Assembly: GCA_958430865.1 (NCBI GenBank)
Contig: CAUDNR010001290.1
Location: 1 to 16,791, forward strand
Direction of reading: 5' to 3'
DNA from: Entrophospora sp. SA101
Taxonomy: Eukaryota; Glomeromycota; Glomeromycetes; Entrophosporales; Entrophosporaceae
DNA: 16,791 nucleotides
The notes under the pieces were generated by a model, which was not told where the DNA came from, searched no databases, and was given only the letters and a program-made list of their open reading frames with translations. Shown piece by piece: positions 7,569-16,609 of this stretch (the stretch's first letter is position 1; each line of letters starts with the position of its first letter). Made by a program: the position numbers and the translations under genes.

Positions 7569-10143
7569 TTACAACTCAAAAAATGGTTTTTTTGCATTTT
7601 CTAATAAAATTTCCATTGTTGCTGCATCATCTGTTGCTGATTCAACATTACCCAGATCATCATCAACTGTATTTTTGTTAGTTTCAATAAATTCATTTTC
7701 GTTTAATCTTTTCGTCATACTTTCTTTTAGTGCGTTGACATTTTTTTTGATTTCGACTTGAAGATAGTCCAAGCATATCAAACATTTAGATTGGCACTTT
7801 TGTAGACAATGATTGTGATAACCATGTCCACACGCAAGTACACTACAATTATTCAAATTAGTATAGTTAGAGTTAGTGTAATCACAATATACGTAATCGC
7901 AAAAAATGTTTGTAGATGGTTTCTTAGAAGTAACGAAGCCTCTTGGAAGGTGACGATTGGTTATTTCGTAAACTAAAGAAGGAAATTTGTATGAGTTAAT
8001 ACCATTAGATGAAGTTTTAGTAATTAAAGGATACTGATTTTGTGCTTGATATATCTTTGCAAACACATCCAAAAGCAATACAGCACACTTTCGTGTAAGC
8101 ATATGCAATTGCTTCGGTGTATATGGATATTTCACAGAATTTATGAAATGTTGTCTAAAAGTATTATCCTCTCGATGTTGAAAAATAAAACGTGCCTCCT
8201 TTTGCAGTTGTTGTGCAGTGGAAAACTTAGCTGTACGTCATCGAATAATACTGTGAATAATTTCTACAGGACTATCACTTAAAGAGGCGAGATGATTAGT
8301 AACCATATCAATCATTGGATGATTTGTCTCCATCCAATAAAAGACATCAGAAAAAAACATTAAAGGTGCACGCTTATAATTTCTCCGATCAAACCGAAGA
8401 AAAAGATCACTCCAGCAACGCATACAAGCTTCTTCATAAGCCAGCCAGTTACCTTCTCGATGGTGCACTGCGTAAACGTCAAGAACTAAAGGAATTAAAT
8501 TGCTCAAAAGATCGGTTAAATATAAAAATTCGATGTTTTTGCATGTACGATCAAACTTAGAATAAACAATATCATCTATATCAAGCCATGCCATGCGCAT
8601 GATGTGAAGAATTAAATCAATTCGCCATGGCCGTGGCTTCTTACCAAGATTCTTACGATTTCCAAATAGTCCTTTATAAATATCGTTAAATAAAAACGAA
8701 TTTTCCTTAAATACGAGTTCACGACCATTTAAAGACACATGAAGAGGACCCTGGCTGTGGCTTCTTACCAAGATCCTTATGATTGCCAAATAGTCCTTTA
8801 TAAATATCGTTAAATAAAAATGAATTTTCCTTAAATACGAGTTCACGACCATTTAAAGACACATGTAGAGGGCCCATAATAGGTAAAAATGCTGTAACGA
8901 ATGAAGGAATAGTTTCGTTGTTGTTAAGCCGATGTACAATAGCTTTACGAATGAAAAACTGTCCAGGCCAGTCCGCGACAATAGGAATTGCGTAATTAGA
9001 AAGATATGCTTGCATTGGTTCTTGATCATGTACGATTTGGAGAGCTTTTGTGTAATCTTCCACACCTTTCAAATTGCTTTCAACAAAATCGAAGAGGATA
9101 GCATTCTGTACATGTCGATCGGTCTTTTTTTCCACTAACCTATCATTGTAACTATGCAATGTTAGTCTTTCCATGAGCTCATCATCAGAACATTCGTTAC
9201 CTATATAGTCTTGCATGCAATCATTATAAGAGACACCAAGATTTGTGATAAATCGGTAATCAAGATGTTTCATAATCAACTCATCGTCAAAGATTTTTGG
9301 ATTCAATGCCCCATTACGTGGTATTGCTAACATGTTGGGACATGGATTTGTTACAATAGTTGCCATATGTGCCACCCAAGATGTAGTAGTAGTATCATGT
9401 TGTTTCGGGATGTGAATGTTATGATAATCATCAACATTCAACATGAATGCACTTTTTGAATATTTTGTAAGTGCATTCTCTACATATTTATTATGTTCAT
9501 CTGCAACTTGCTTCTTTTTACGATCTACTGCTCTTGATGTTGTGGTTGCTCCAAGGTTTGCCATTGTATTTAGGCCTTCATTACTTGTACCTACCGAATC
9601 TAAATAGAATGCAAGGTCGAACTTAAAAGAGTTAATTTTTGTATTGTTTAATGAAGCAAGAAGATAACATATGAACACCATTAATCTCTTCATATGGTCC
9701 ATTGTTTGTTCATTACGTTCAAGTGGCCGAGCTGCTAAATAGAGTTGGTCAAAAAACCCCTTCAAGCTTGGTTCTATTTCTTGGAGCAATCTTCGCATTT
9801 CATCAAATTCATATATAGGACCTTCTTTATTTTCTCTTTCATAAAAGATTTTAGCAATCATCTTGATGGCTCTAGTGAAATCAATCTTTTCACTTACCTC
9901 TTCCTCTTCCTCTTCCTCATTCGTTTCCCCTTCCTCATCTGTAGCTTTTACACTCCTAGATCCTCTTTTTAAAGGATTTTCTACAAAATTCATATAACAA
10001 ATGTTACATAAAACAACACCTTCTGTCCACATTACCTTCACTAAGTTATTATTCTCAGCTTCTTTCCATTTATTACCTTTCAGTTGACGAAATTTAGCTG
10101 ATTTAATGGTTTTACATTCTGTGCAATGTTTAATTTCAGACAT
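7569..10143 (-). pseudogene. Putative transposase of an unplaced family, with zinc-finger motifs at both ends; disabled
   Basis: Three open stretches (10143-8719, 8852-8238 and 8135-7569) belong to one gene. The span minus one 124-bp duplication is exactly 817 codons. The N-terminus has CTEC (Cys 7 and 10) and LCNICYMNF (Cys 46 and 49), a GATA-finger-like pair with an unusually long spacer. An acidic run of Glu follows at about 69-82. The core has NVDDYHNIH (Asp 238-239), ADWPGQFF (Asp 391) and GPLHVSLNGREL (Glu 434). These acidic residues could form a DDE/D-type active site, but that is a guess. The second stretch contains FDRRNYKRAPLMFFSDVFYW. The last stretch has a RING-like pattern, C-D-Y-x-x-C then CGHGYHNHC and CQSKCLIC (about 7773-7901). 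Two breaks kill the gene: the 124-bp tandem duplication (shift of one base) and a TGA at 8238-8240 after HSIIR. I do not recognise a standard transposase family. It may match large uncharacterised fungal DUF families, which I could not check. Confidence 0.72.
8628..8875. repeat. 124-bp tandem duplication inside the transposase-like gene
   Basis: 8628-8751 and 8752-8875 are two copies with a fixed 124-base offset and about seven differences. Both encode GPLHVSLNGRELVFKENSF and onward. As 124 is not a multiple of three, the second copy continues in a different frame. The copies differ at three residues (H/R, D/N, Q/R) and several silent sites. Confidence 0.93.
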
Positions 10144-10340
10144 TTTTTCTTCGAGTAAATCGTATTATGAAAGTTGTGGGATTCAAAGGGATTCAAAAGA
10201 TATGATAACAACAAAGTGTAAAGCTTCAAATTTGTGTAATTATTTGCACATGATTTATTGTAAGAATGGGCTACGTAATACCCTTGTAAAAGTATTCTAA
10301 ACTGTATAAAAAAAATTGAAATCAATTGTGAACATCCTTT

Positions 10341-10349
10341 CCTTATATA
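10341..10349 (-). promoter_or_regulatory. TATA-like box for the inner element's gene
   Basis: The minus strand reads TATATAAGG just inside the right terminal repeat, about 200 bases before the ATG at 10143. The placement suits the promoter of the only gene in the element. It is assigned on sequence alone. Confidence 0.4.
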
Positions 10350-10351
10350 GG

Positions 10352-10366
10352 ACGGTCTCTCCTGTT
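10352..10366 (-). repeat. Inner element, right 15-bp terminal inverted repeat
   Basis: ACGGTCTCTCCTGTT is the exact complement of 7109-7123 and is followed at once by the second copy of the 9-bp duplication. Confidence 0.88.
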
Positions 10367-10375
10367 TCACAATGG
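10367..10375. repeat. Right 9-bp target duplication of the inner element
   Basis: TCACAATGG repeats 7100-7108 exactly. After it, the outer element's terminal repeat resumes with TTGATCATCAAA. Confidence 0.88.
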
Positions 10376-10480
10376 TTGATCATCAAAAATAATAAACATC
10401 AATAATAAATATATGCGGATTTTTTAAATGTTATTTTGAAATTTTTGTAACACCTCCAAAATAGTAAAAATCAGTAAAAT

Positions 10481-11735
10481 TGACAACTTTGAACCTTTAT
10501 AAAAAAATTCTCTACTAATACAAATAAAAAAAACTCACTGATAGACTATTAATTGAGTGTTTTTAAATACAATTGCGGAAAGATTATTCACGTAGCTTGC
10601 TTGGTTACCGAGCCTTTACATTTTAAATTCACATTTTTTATAGTAAAACTCGATAAAATTGACAACTTTAAACTTTTATAAAATTTTTTTTTACTAATAT
10701 AAATGAAAAAAACTCTTTGATAGGCTATTAATTGAGTGTTTGAAAATAGAATTGCGAAATATTATCTACACAACTTGTTTGGTTATTGAGCCTTTAGGTT
10801 TTAAAAGTATCTAAATTTCCATTGTTTATAGTAATAGTAAAATCAATAAACTTGATAACTTTTGAACCTTCACAAAAATTTTTTTTACTAATATAAGTGA
10901 AAAAAACTCTCTGACCAGTCATTAATTGAGTGTTTTTAAACAAAATCGCGGAAGGATTATTCCCACAATTGTTTAAAGTTTATCTAAATTTCCATCATTA
11001 ATAGTAAAATCAACAAAATTGGTAACTTTGAACCTTCACAAAAAATTTTTTTTACTAATATAAATGAAAAAAACTCTCTGACAAGTCATTAATTGAGTAT
11101 TTTTAAACAAAATCGCAGAAGGGTTATTCTTACAGCTAGTTTGGTTATTGAGCCTTTACGTTTTAAAGTTTATCTAAATTTCCATCATTAATAGTAAATC
11201 AACAAAATTGATAACTTTGAACCTTCACAAAAAATTTTTTTACTAATATAAATGAAAAAAAACTCTCTGATCGGTTATTAACTGTGTGTTTGAAAATATA
11301 ATCGCGGAAAGATTATTCCCACAGCTAGTTTGGTTATTGAACCTTTAGATTTTGAAATTTATCTAAATTTCCATTGTTTATAGTAAAATGACAACTTTGA
11401 ACCTTTACAAAAAAAATTTTTATTAATAAAAATGAAAAAACTCTCTGATCGGTTATTAATTGAGCATCTGCAAATACAATCACAGAAGGATTATTCCAAC
11501 AGCTTGCTTGGTTATTGAGCCTTTATGTTTTAAAGTTTAAATAAATTCCCATTGTTTATAGTAAAATCAATAAAATTGATAACTTTGAACCTTTACAAAA
11601 ATTTTTTTTACTAATATAAATGAAAAAAACTCTCTAATAGGCCCTTAATTGAGCATCTGCAAATACAATCACGAAAGGATTATTCCAACAGCTTGCTTGG
11701 TTATCGAGCCTTTACATTTTAAAGTTTAAATAAAT
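10481..11735. repeat. ~180-bp tandem repeat array (about 6.8 copies)
   Basis: Units begin with TGACAACTTTGAACC or TGATAACTTTGAACC at 10481, 10660, 10853, 11020, 11209, 11389 and 11577. Unit lengths are about 179, 193, 167, 189, 180 and 188 bases, followed by a partial unit. Each unit runs through a poly-T block, TACTAATATAAATGAAAA, ATTAATTGAGTGTTT, a GATTATTCC block and TTGGTTATTGAGCC. Copies vary by point changes and small deletions. The third lacks part of the TTGGTTATTGAGCC segment. No coding frame is conserved. It makes up most of the outer element. Confidence 0.9.
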
Positions 11736-11751
11736 CTTTGATTATTTACTA

Positions 11752-12355
11752 TCCCTTAAATGGTCACATTAATAAATTTCGGATTTTTTAATGGAACACA
11801 AAATTTAAAAATTGAATGTAGCACAAAAATTTAATTGACGTTTTTAAATGAACTTGATATTAATAATGTTATATTTCTTTTAATGTGTGAAATTTCATCA
11901 TCACCATCATCGTTTGTTTCATATTCTTCATTAAATATAGTTAAAGACATTTTCCTGATGATATTGCATGAATACTTCTCAATTTCTCCAAAATCATGAA
12001 TAGTTTTTCAATACTCATTTTTTTTTAATTTGAAAATTTAATTAAAGAATAGTTGATTTATTTCAATAAAATTCGAAAAAAAAATGAAAGAACTTACTTC
12101 CCTTATATATTTTTTTTGAAAGCGATAGTACATTTTATCTTTTATTTTTAAACTTCGGGTGAACCTTTGGTGATCTGCAAATTTGTTACATGAAATAATG
12201 ACCATTTTTTGACTTTTAAAGAAGGTTTTACAAAAACAATATTAATAGCAGCCAAATTTTTATTTATAGATCGTATTATTTTGACCTAAAGATCATTTTC
12301 ATATTAGGAAGTGATACATTCCGAACTAAATTTGGGTGGTTTATATGTAAAGGGA
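11752..12355. mobile_element. Possible third small element within the outer one
   Basis: The left end reads TCCCTTAAATGG and the right end, on the other strand, TCCCTTTACAT. TA lies outside both (11750-11751 and 12356-12357). The ends resemble those of the element at 1049-2307 (TCCCTTAAACG), suggesting one family. Both interiors encode a short acidic peptide. The inverted repeats are short and imperfect, so this is tentative. Confidence 0.28.
11831..11950 (-). pseudogene. Short acidic reading frame, possible transposase N-terminal relic
   Basis: A 39-residue minus-strand frame starts MSLTIFNEEYETNDDGDDE and ends before the left end of the small element. The acidic character resembles the N-terminal relic at 1441-1587 in the similar-ended element. 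It shows no other motif. It may be noise in AT-rich DNA. Confidence 0.2.
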
Positions 12356-12438
12356 TAATGTTTTGATGATATATATATGTGTAACATTAAAAAATCCGCA
12401 CATAGTAATTTTCTATATTAATATTGACCTGAACTATG

Positions 12439-12468
12439 TTTGATGATCAACCATTGTGACCAACCCCA
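12439..12468 (-). repeat. Outer element, right 30-bp terminal inverted repeat
   Basis: The reverse complement matches 7091-7108 and then 10376-10387 without a mismatch, which also proves that the inner element interrupted the left repeat. Confidence 0.9.
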
Positions 12469-12477
12469 GTAACACAC
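12469..12477. repeat. Right 9-bp target duplication of the outer element
   Basis: GTAACACAC, identical to 7082-7090, directly follows the outer terminal repeat. Confidence 0.85.
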
Positions 12478-12880
12478 ACATATATATAAACTATTATTAA
12501 AACAATTCTCAAAGAAAAACAAACAAAACTGAATTATAAAATAATATATATTATATACATATATAATTAAAAATTTATTTTTATTATTATTTCAAAGATG
12601 ACAATTCTCAAAGAAAAACAAAACAAAACTGGATTATAAATAATATATATATATATATATATAACTATTTTTTTATTATTTCAAGGATAATGGAGAATCC
12701 TTAAAGAAAAACTAATATATAAACATAATAAGCAGGTAAAGAAGCAATATACATACAACTATTATTAAAAAATATAAGGAAAAATATCTCAATTCTTTTT
12801 TTTTCTATTATTTCAAAGATGACAGAGAATCCTCAAAGAAAATCAAAACTAGATAGATAATAAAGTGTATTACAACTAAT
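12478..12880. repeat. Right part of the ~100-bp minisatellite
   Basis: The motif CTCAAAGAAAAACAAA and variants recur at 12508, 12607, 12699 and 12831, spaced 99, 92 and 132 bases apart. TTATTATTTCAAAGATGACA blocks and AT-dinucleotide runs (for example near 12645-12662) lie between them. It continues the array seen at 7021-7090, from which it was separated by the outer element. Confidence 0.75.
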
Positions 12881-13645
12881 ATAAATAGTAGGTATGCTTC
12901 ATTGCATGTTTAATAACATTAAAGGTTGATCATGATGTAAAATTCAATTTATATGTGGAAGGAATATATAGGCATATGAATATTTGATATCATTCAAAAT
13001 GATGTGAATGTGTTAATATTAGATGGGAAAACTACATTTTTTTGTAGGAAAAAACTCATGTGTTCATAATTGTAGCATTTATAATTTTTAAAGTGCATTC
13101 TTCTCATATTTGGTTAATTACCCACCTAATGTAAAGAGGAAAAATGGTTGGGATTGCAAAGGAAACTATTTATTATGATTTTATGCATACATTTTATATC
13201 CATATTTAATTAACTACATCAGATGTTTACCATCCTAAAACAATTTTAATATTTGACAATTTGAAAAATAAAATTTTTATTATTTAAAGTTGTATATATG
13301 GGGCATGCTGCAACAAAACCAGATAAAGTGAACATTGGTGTTACCAAGGATTTCAGGGTTCAAAATTTAGTCATTATCACAATTGTAATGTGATTATAAT
13401 TTAGCAGTCTTATAATGTCCCATTTGTTATCTTAAATGATATATAGAATTACCTCTATATAAAAATAGTTCATATGAAACTCATTTACATCAGATCTACC
13501 ATGGAACCCAAGAATTATAGCACCATTAGAAGTATTTAAAGAAGGAACAAGATGAGAAAATCACTCCTTATACACTGGCCTACAATAATTTACCAGATTT
13601 TGTCACATGATTCTGCACACCAATTTCACCATCATGGATTACATA
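12881..13645. other. Gene-free region
   Basis: I find no recognisable protein, RNA gene or repeat family. The composition is slightly less AT-biased around 13290-13640 than in the flanks. A 31-codon frame at 13298-13393 (MGHAATKPDKVNIGVTKDF and on) is unrecognised and too short to call. Confidence 0.5.
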
Positions 13646-13647
13646 TA

Positions 13648-14860
13648 CAGTGTGGGACAAAAAAAAAATGGAATTAGAAAATTGTTCATCACAATGTAAC
13701 TAGTGGACAAAATCACATGAAATTTTTATTATTGAAGTTGAAAACCAACTGATTTTACTAGTATATTTTTAGTATGATATGTGTTCACCATTTTTTTTTC
13801 GATTACAAGTTCACAATGCCATCTCATTGATCCTACTAAGTTAATTAGAGTAGATTCGGGAATATTTCTCCACTCCTCTACCATAAATCACTCCAATTCA
13901 TCCTGATTTTTTGGCATATGCCTCTCTACATTTCCCTTAACAATACTCCAAAGATTTTCAATCAGGTTCAAGTCACGACTGTTGGACGGCCAGTCCATAA
14001 CCTCAGGCATATTCTCCTGGAGAAAGGCTTTGGCAAGGCAGCTTGTATGTTTTGGGTCATTGTCCTGTTTGAATCACCATCTATTTCCTAGCATCTGCTT
14101 AAATCTCTGGAGTATGTCTGCGAAGAATATCTACATAAAATTTAGCATCCATAATTTAAAGCAAAATAAATTTGTCTTTCCCTTTGCACAAAATCCACCC
14201 CATGCAAAAATCTTTGTTTGGTCTTTGGGCATAGGATGAATTGGCTGCTCACCTTTATACCATCACTCTACTGTATTTTGGAAGAGTTGGAAGGCAGTCT
14301 CATCTGAAAACAATGTCTTCTTCCAATTATCATTAAGATGCTTCCTAGCCCATTCTACTCGTTTTCATTTGTGATCAACAGTAAGCATTGGAGTTGCTTT
14401 TGGAAGATTTTTCAAGTATCCAACATCAGCTAAATGCCTTCCAATTGTTCTATAGGATACCTCTATACCTGTATTTGATAACTTTGTTGCCAAAGTTCTT
14501 GTTGAAATAGAGGAATCCCTACAAATATATTGTCCTAATGCCCTTGAAGCATTTGCTGTGATTCTTTGGCCGACCACTACCATGTGTACGCTGTGTTGTT
14601 CCCAAATTCTTGAGCTTTTTAAGGTTATCATATATAGTGGAGAGGGGTATATTTGTTCTTCTATGTATTTCTTTAGCATCTTGTACACCCTCATTCCACA
14701 AATGTAATAAGGTTTGACGTTGAGTTTCTTGCTTGGAGGTTGTCATTTCATGAGTTGTTTTTCAAAGAAGTAAAAATAATAGTAAATGCGAATGATTGTC
14801 AAAATTTAATAATTAATCTCGTGTTTCATTATCTATTTTAAACATTGTAAATGGACTCAA
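13648..14860 (-). mobile_element. Dead Tc1-type transposon
   Basis: The left end is CAGTGTGGGACAAAA directly after a TA dinucleotide (13646-13647), a typical Tc1/mariner terminus and target site. The interior is a full-length but broken Tc1 transposase gene on the minus strand. I could not find a matching inverted repeat on the right. The sequence after 14746 has no CAGTGTGGG complement, so the right end is truncated or decayed and the end coordinate given is approximate. Confidence 0.72.
13729..14746 (-). pseudogene. Tc1-family DD34E transposase pseudogene
   Basis: Tc1 transposases cut and paste DNA at TA sites. The gene runs from ATG at 14746 to about 13729, roughly 339 codons, the normal family length. 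The first ~70 residues hold a helix-turn-helix (LLHLWNEGVQDAKEIHRRT). A second DNA-binding part follows (NASRALGQYICRDSSISTRT). Catalytic positions are visible in LFSDETAFQLF (first Asp), FKQDNDPKHTS (second Asp) and SRDLNLIENLW (Glu). There are 34 residues between the second Asp and the Glu, the Tc1 hallmark. It is dead: one frameshift near 14573, a pair of compensating shifts between about 14160 and 14100 (MDAKFYVDILRRH is in another frame), and four in-frame TGA stops at 14365, 14263, 14074 and 13888. Confidence 0.88.
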
Positions 14861-15020
14861 ATTGGGGTGGTTAGATGGCATTCAAAATTTTCCGTTGTTA
14901 TAATAAACATATTGTATTCAGATTAGTAATCCTGAATAATTTTATTAGTAACTATATAGTTAATTTGATGTGGTATAGAAAATTTCCTAATATAGCAATT
15001 ATAGTTTCAGATCATGATCG

Positions 15021-15218
15021 TCGGCCGTTATGTATAGACAGTAAAACATATTAATATAGGCGAACTTCAGAGACAGGCCGTTATACACTATAAGAAATTT
15101 AATTAAGAAGACCGTTATAGAGTAGGGTTTTTGTATAGTAAAAAATTGGGATCCAATTTTCAGTTCGTTATAGAATGTAGACCGTTATAGAAAAGGTCGT
15201 TATAGAGAGAGTGTACTG
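15021..15218. repeat. Cluster of CCGTTATAGAG-type motifs, probable end of a pogo-like element
   Basis: Motifs CCGTTAT or TCGTTATAGA recur at about 15025, 15078, 15112, 15166, 15182 and 15197. The cluster ends in GAGAGTGTACTG at 15218, whose complement is CAGTACACTCTC. CAGTA-type ends with repeated internal motifs are common in pogo/Tigger elements. No transposase and no clear TA duplication accompany it, so it is probably a solo or miniature remnant. Confidence 0.4.
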
Positions 15219-15585
15219 ACATAAATTTTCATAATTACAAAACGTAGAATTTTTTATAATTATCATTATCAAATCATTATGTTACTCTACTCAAATTAAA
15301 TATCCGCTTTTTAGAATAAATTAAATTACTACGTAATTTAATCAAAAGCCAAAAGTGAAAAGAATTTTTTTGTAGCGTAATACGTGGACCAGCAAAGGGG
15401 TTAAAATCCTAATTTGGTGATAGTTGCCTTACTAAATTTGACTTAACATAATGACTAAATAGTTTAATCAGTTAGCCAAATGTTCATTTAGGTTATGCGG
15501 CCAGCCCTAGCATGAACCAACTTTAAATGGCAATTACGGCTGAAATATCTAACCAAAACTTTTTTTTTAATCGTCTAAATTAACA

Positions 15586-15817
15586 GACTTTAGACAAGGA
15601 AGAATAATTAGATATTGGGAAGCAGGCGACATTGCTGGTGCACCAAGACACAAGTAACTTGTGCAATAAAAGCATTTAAGGAAGAAGATCAAACCACTAT
15701 TGCTCCTCCAAAAATATAAATGAATTAGTTTCTTATTTAATGGATGAGCGGATCCTGATTATTTGCAAAAATTAGTAGTCAGTATGCAATTGATTCAAAG
15801 GAAACATTGAGTAAATA
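15586..15817 (+). pseudogene. Relic of a Tc1/pogo-type transposase helix-turn-helix
   Basis: The first frame reads DFRQGRIIRYWEAGDIAG, the first two helices of a Tc1-like DNA-binding domain (family pattern GRIIGLWEAG). After a frameshift VTCAIKAFKEEDQTTIAPPK follows, the expected recognition helix and linker. A further shifted piece, YLQKLVVS, follows. Several stops and shifts are present and no catalytic part remains. It differs from the Tc1 copy at 13729-14746, so it came from another element. Confidence 0.45.
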
Positions 15818-16609
15818 AATGAAATATTTAATAAAAATTTATCATTATTATGTAAGTTGTGGATGAAAAATTTTTTTGGTTATTTTTACGTTTTGTATTA
15901 ATAATTATGAAAATTTAAATGTAATATATTTGAGAACCAATGGAACAACATTTTCTAAGTTCTCAAGATGCGTTAAAACATCGTATCTTAAAATAGTGTA
16001 ACTTTTTGAAAATTTTTAATATCAGTCCAACATGATATTATTTTTGCTGATCATCGAGTCAATCAATACTTTTTTAGGAGTGTAAGATTCAGATATGGTT
16101 TATCAAGAATGAAGAACATCAACAACTATACTCTTTGTTCTTTAGATAAAATATATTGGATAATTTTTTCAATGGTTACATATAAAGTTACATGTTTTAT
16201 ATGGATGGGTAAAGCTTTTAACTCTTTGACACGTTATATGCTAAAATGGGTAAAGAAGGAAAATGTTATATGCTTAAAAGGGATAAAGTCTTCCAAAATT
16301 TCCTAATACTAATCGCCTGAATGTTACCTCCGGGTCCTATCTCGTTACAGTGGAAATAATAATTGAAATAAATTTCGCCATAGTGGAAATCACGTGGTAT
16401 TGATCACATGGTTAATTTGCCTTATTTCTAAATTTAGTTAGATCGATCATTCATTTATACATAGAGAACCGACTTATCGAGACATAAAAATTTTATTTTT
16501 ATTAGAATTTCAAAAGTTTGGAAAATCAACCAACCTTTTTATGCATATTTCCGAACACAATAAAACATAATAAAAATAAATAAATGTATTTTTCACAATA
16601 CAAAGTAAA
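15818..16609. other. Gene-free AT-rich region
   Basis: No motif-bearing frame was found. A 65-codon frame at 16109-16306 lacks any recognisable domain, and its composition matches the background. Confidence 0.5.

Larger units (their letters stand above)
7109..10366 (-). mobile_element. Inner inverted-repeat element carrying a large zinc-finger protein gene
   Basis: The ends are AACAGGAGAGACCGT (7109-7123) and its exact complement ACGGTCTCTCCTGTT (10352-10366). Identical 9-bp copies of TCACAATGG flank it at 7100-7108 and 10367-10375. The element is 3258 bp and holds one minus-strand gene occupying nearly all of it, with a TATA-like box inside the right end and a polyadenylation signal just after the stop. 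It sits inside the left terminal repeat of the outer element and is therefore younger than it. Terminal repeats, target duplication and gene coverage together show it is a DNA transposon whose own gene probably encoded the enzyme that moved it. Confidence 0.85.
7091..12468. mobile_element. Outer inverted-repeat element with 9-bp target duplication (non-autonomous)
   Basis: The element starts TGGGGTTGGTCACAATGG and ends with its exact complement, CCATTGTGACCAACCCCA (12451-12468). It is flanked by identical 9-bp copies of GTAACACAC. Leaving out the inner element and one copy of its duplication, the left end continues at 10376 with TTGATCATCAAA, which matches the right end (12439-12450). The terminal repeat is therefore 30 bp perfect and then imperfect. 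A later TGCGGATTTTTTAA block recurs at both ends (10415 region and 12388-12400). The element would be about 2.1 kb without the insertion. It encodes no long protein and is mostly a ~180-bp tandem repeat, so it must be moved by an enzyme supplied elsewhere. A 9-bp duplication is typical of Mutator-like elements, but no such enzyme is seen. Confidence 0.85.

Noticed and set aside
8040..8560. Plus-strand frames of about 80 codons inside the inner element
   Set aside because: They are antisense to the transposase-like gene, which has consistent motifs on the minus strand.
8628..8875. An intron that would remove one copy of the 124-bp duplication
   Set aside because: GGTAAGAAG sequences look like donors, but the donor and acceptor pairs I tried remove a multiple of three bases and do not restore the frame, which needs a remainder of one.
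7091..12468. Assignment of the elements to Mutator-like transposons from the 9-bp duplication alone
   Set aside because: Duplication length is suggestive only. No Mutator-type catalytic motif is recognisable in the encoded protein, so the superfamily is left open.
13298..13393. 31-codon frame starting MGHAATKPDK
   Set aside because: Too short, with no motif recognised, no homologous piece nearby and no splice-linked continuation that I could see.
13982..14239. 85-codon plus-strand frame
   Set aside because: Antisense to the Tc1 transposase, whose catalytic motifs are clear on the minus strand.
16109..16306. 65-codon plus-strand frame
   Set aside because: No domain or motif, and its composition matches background AT-rich DNA.
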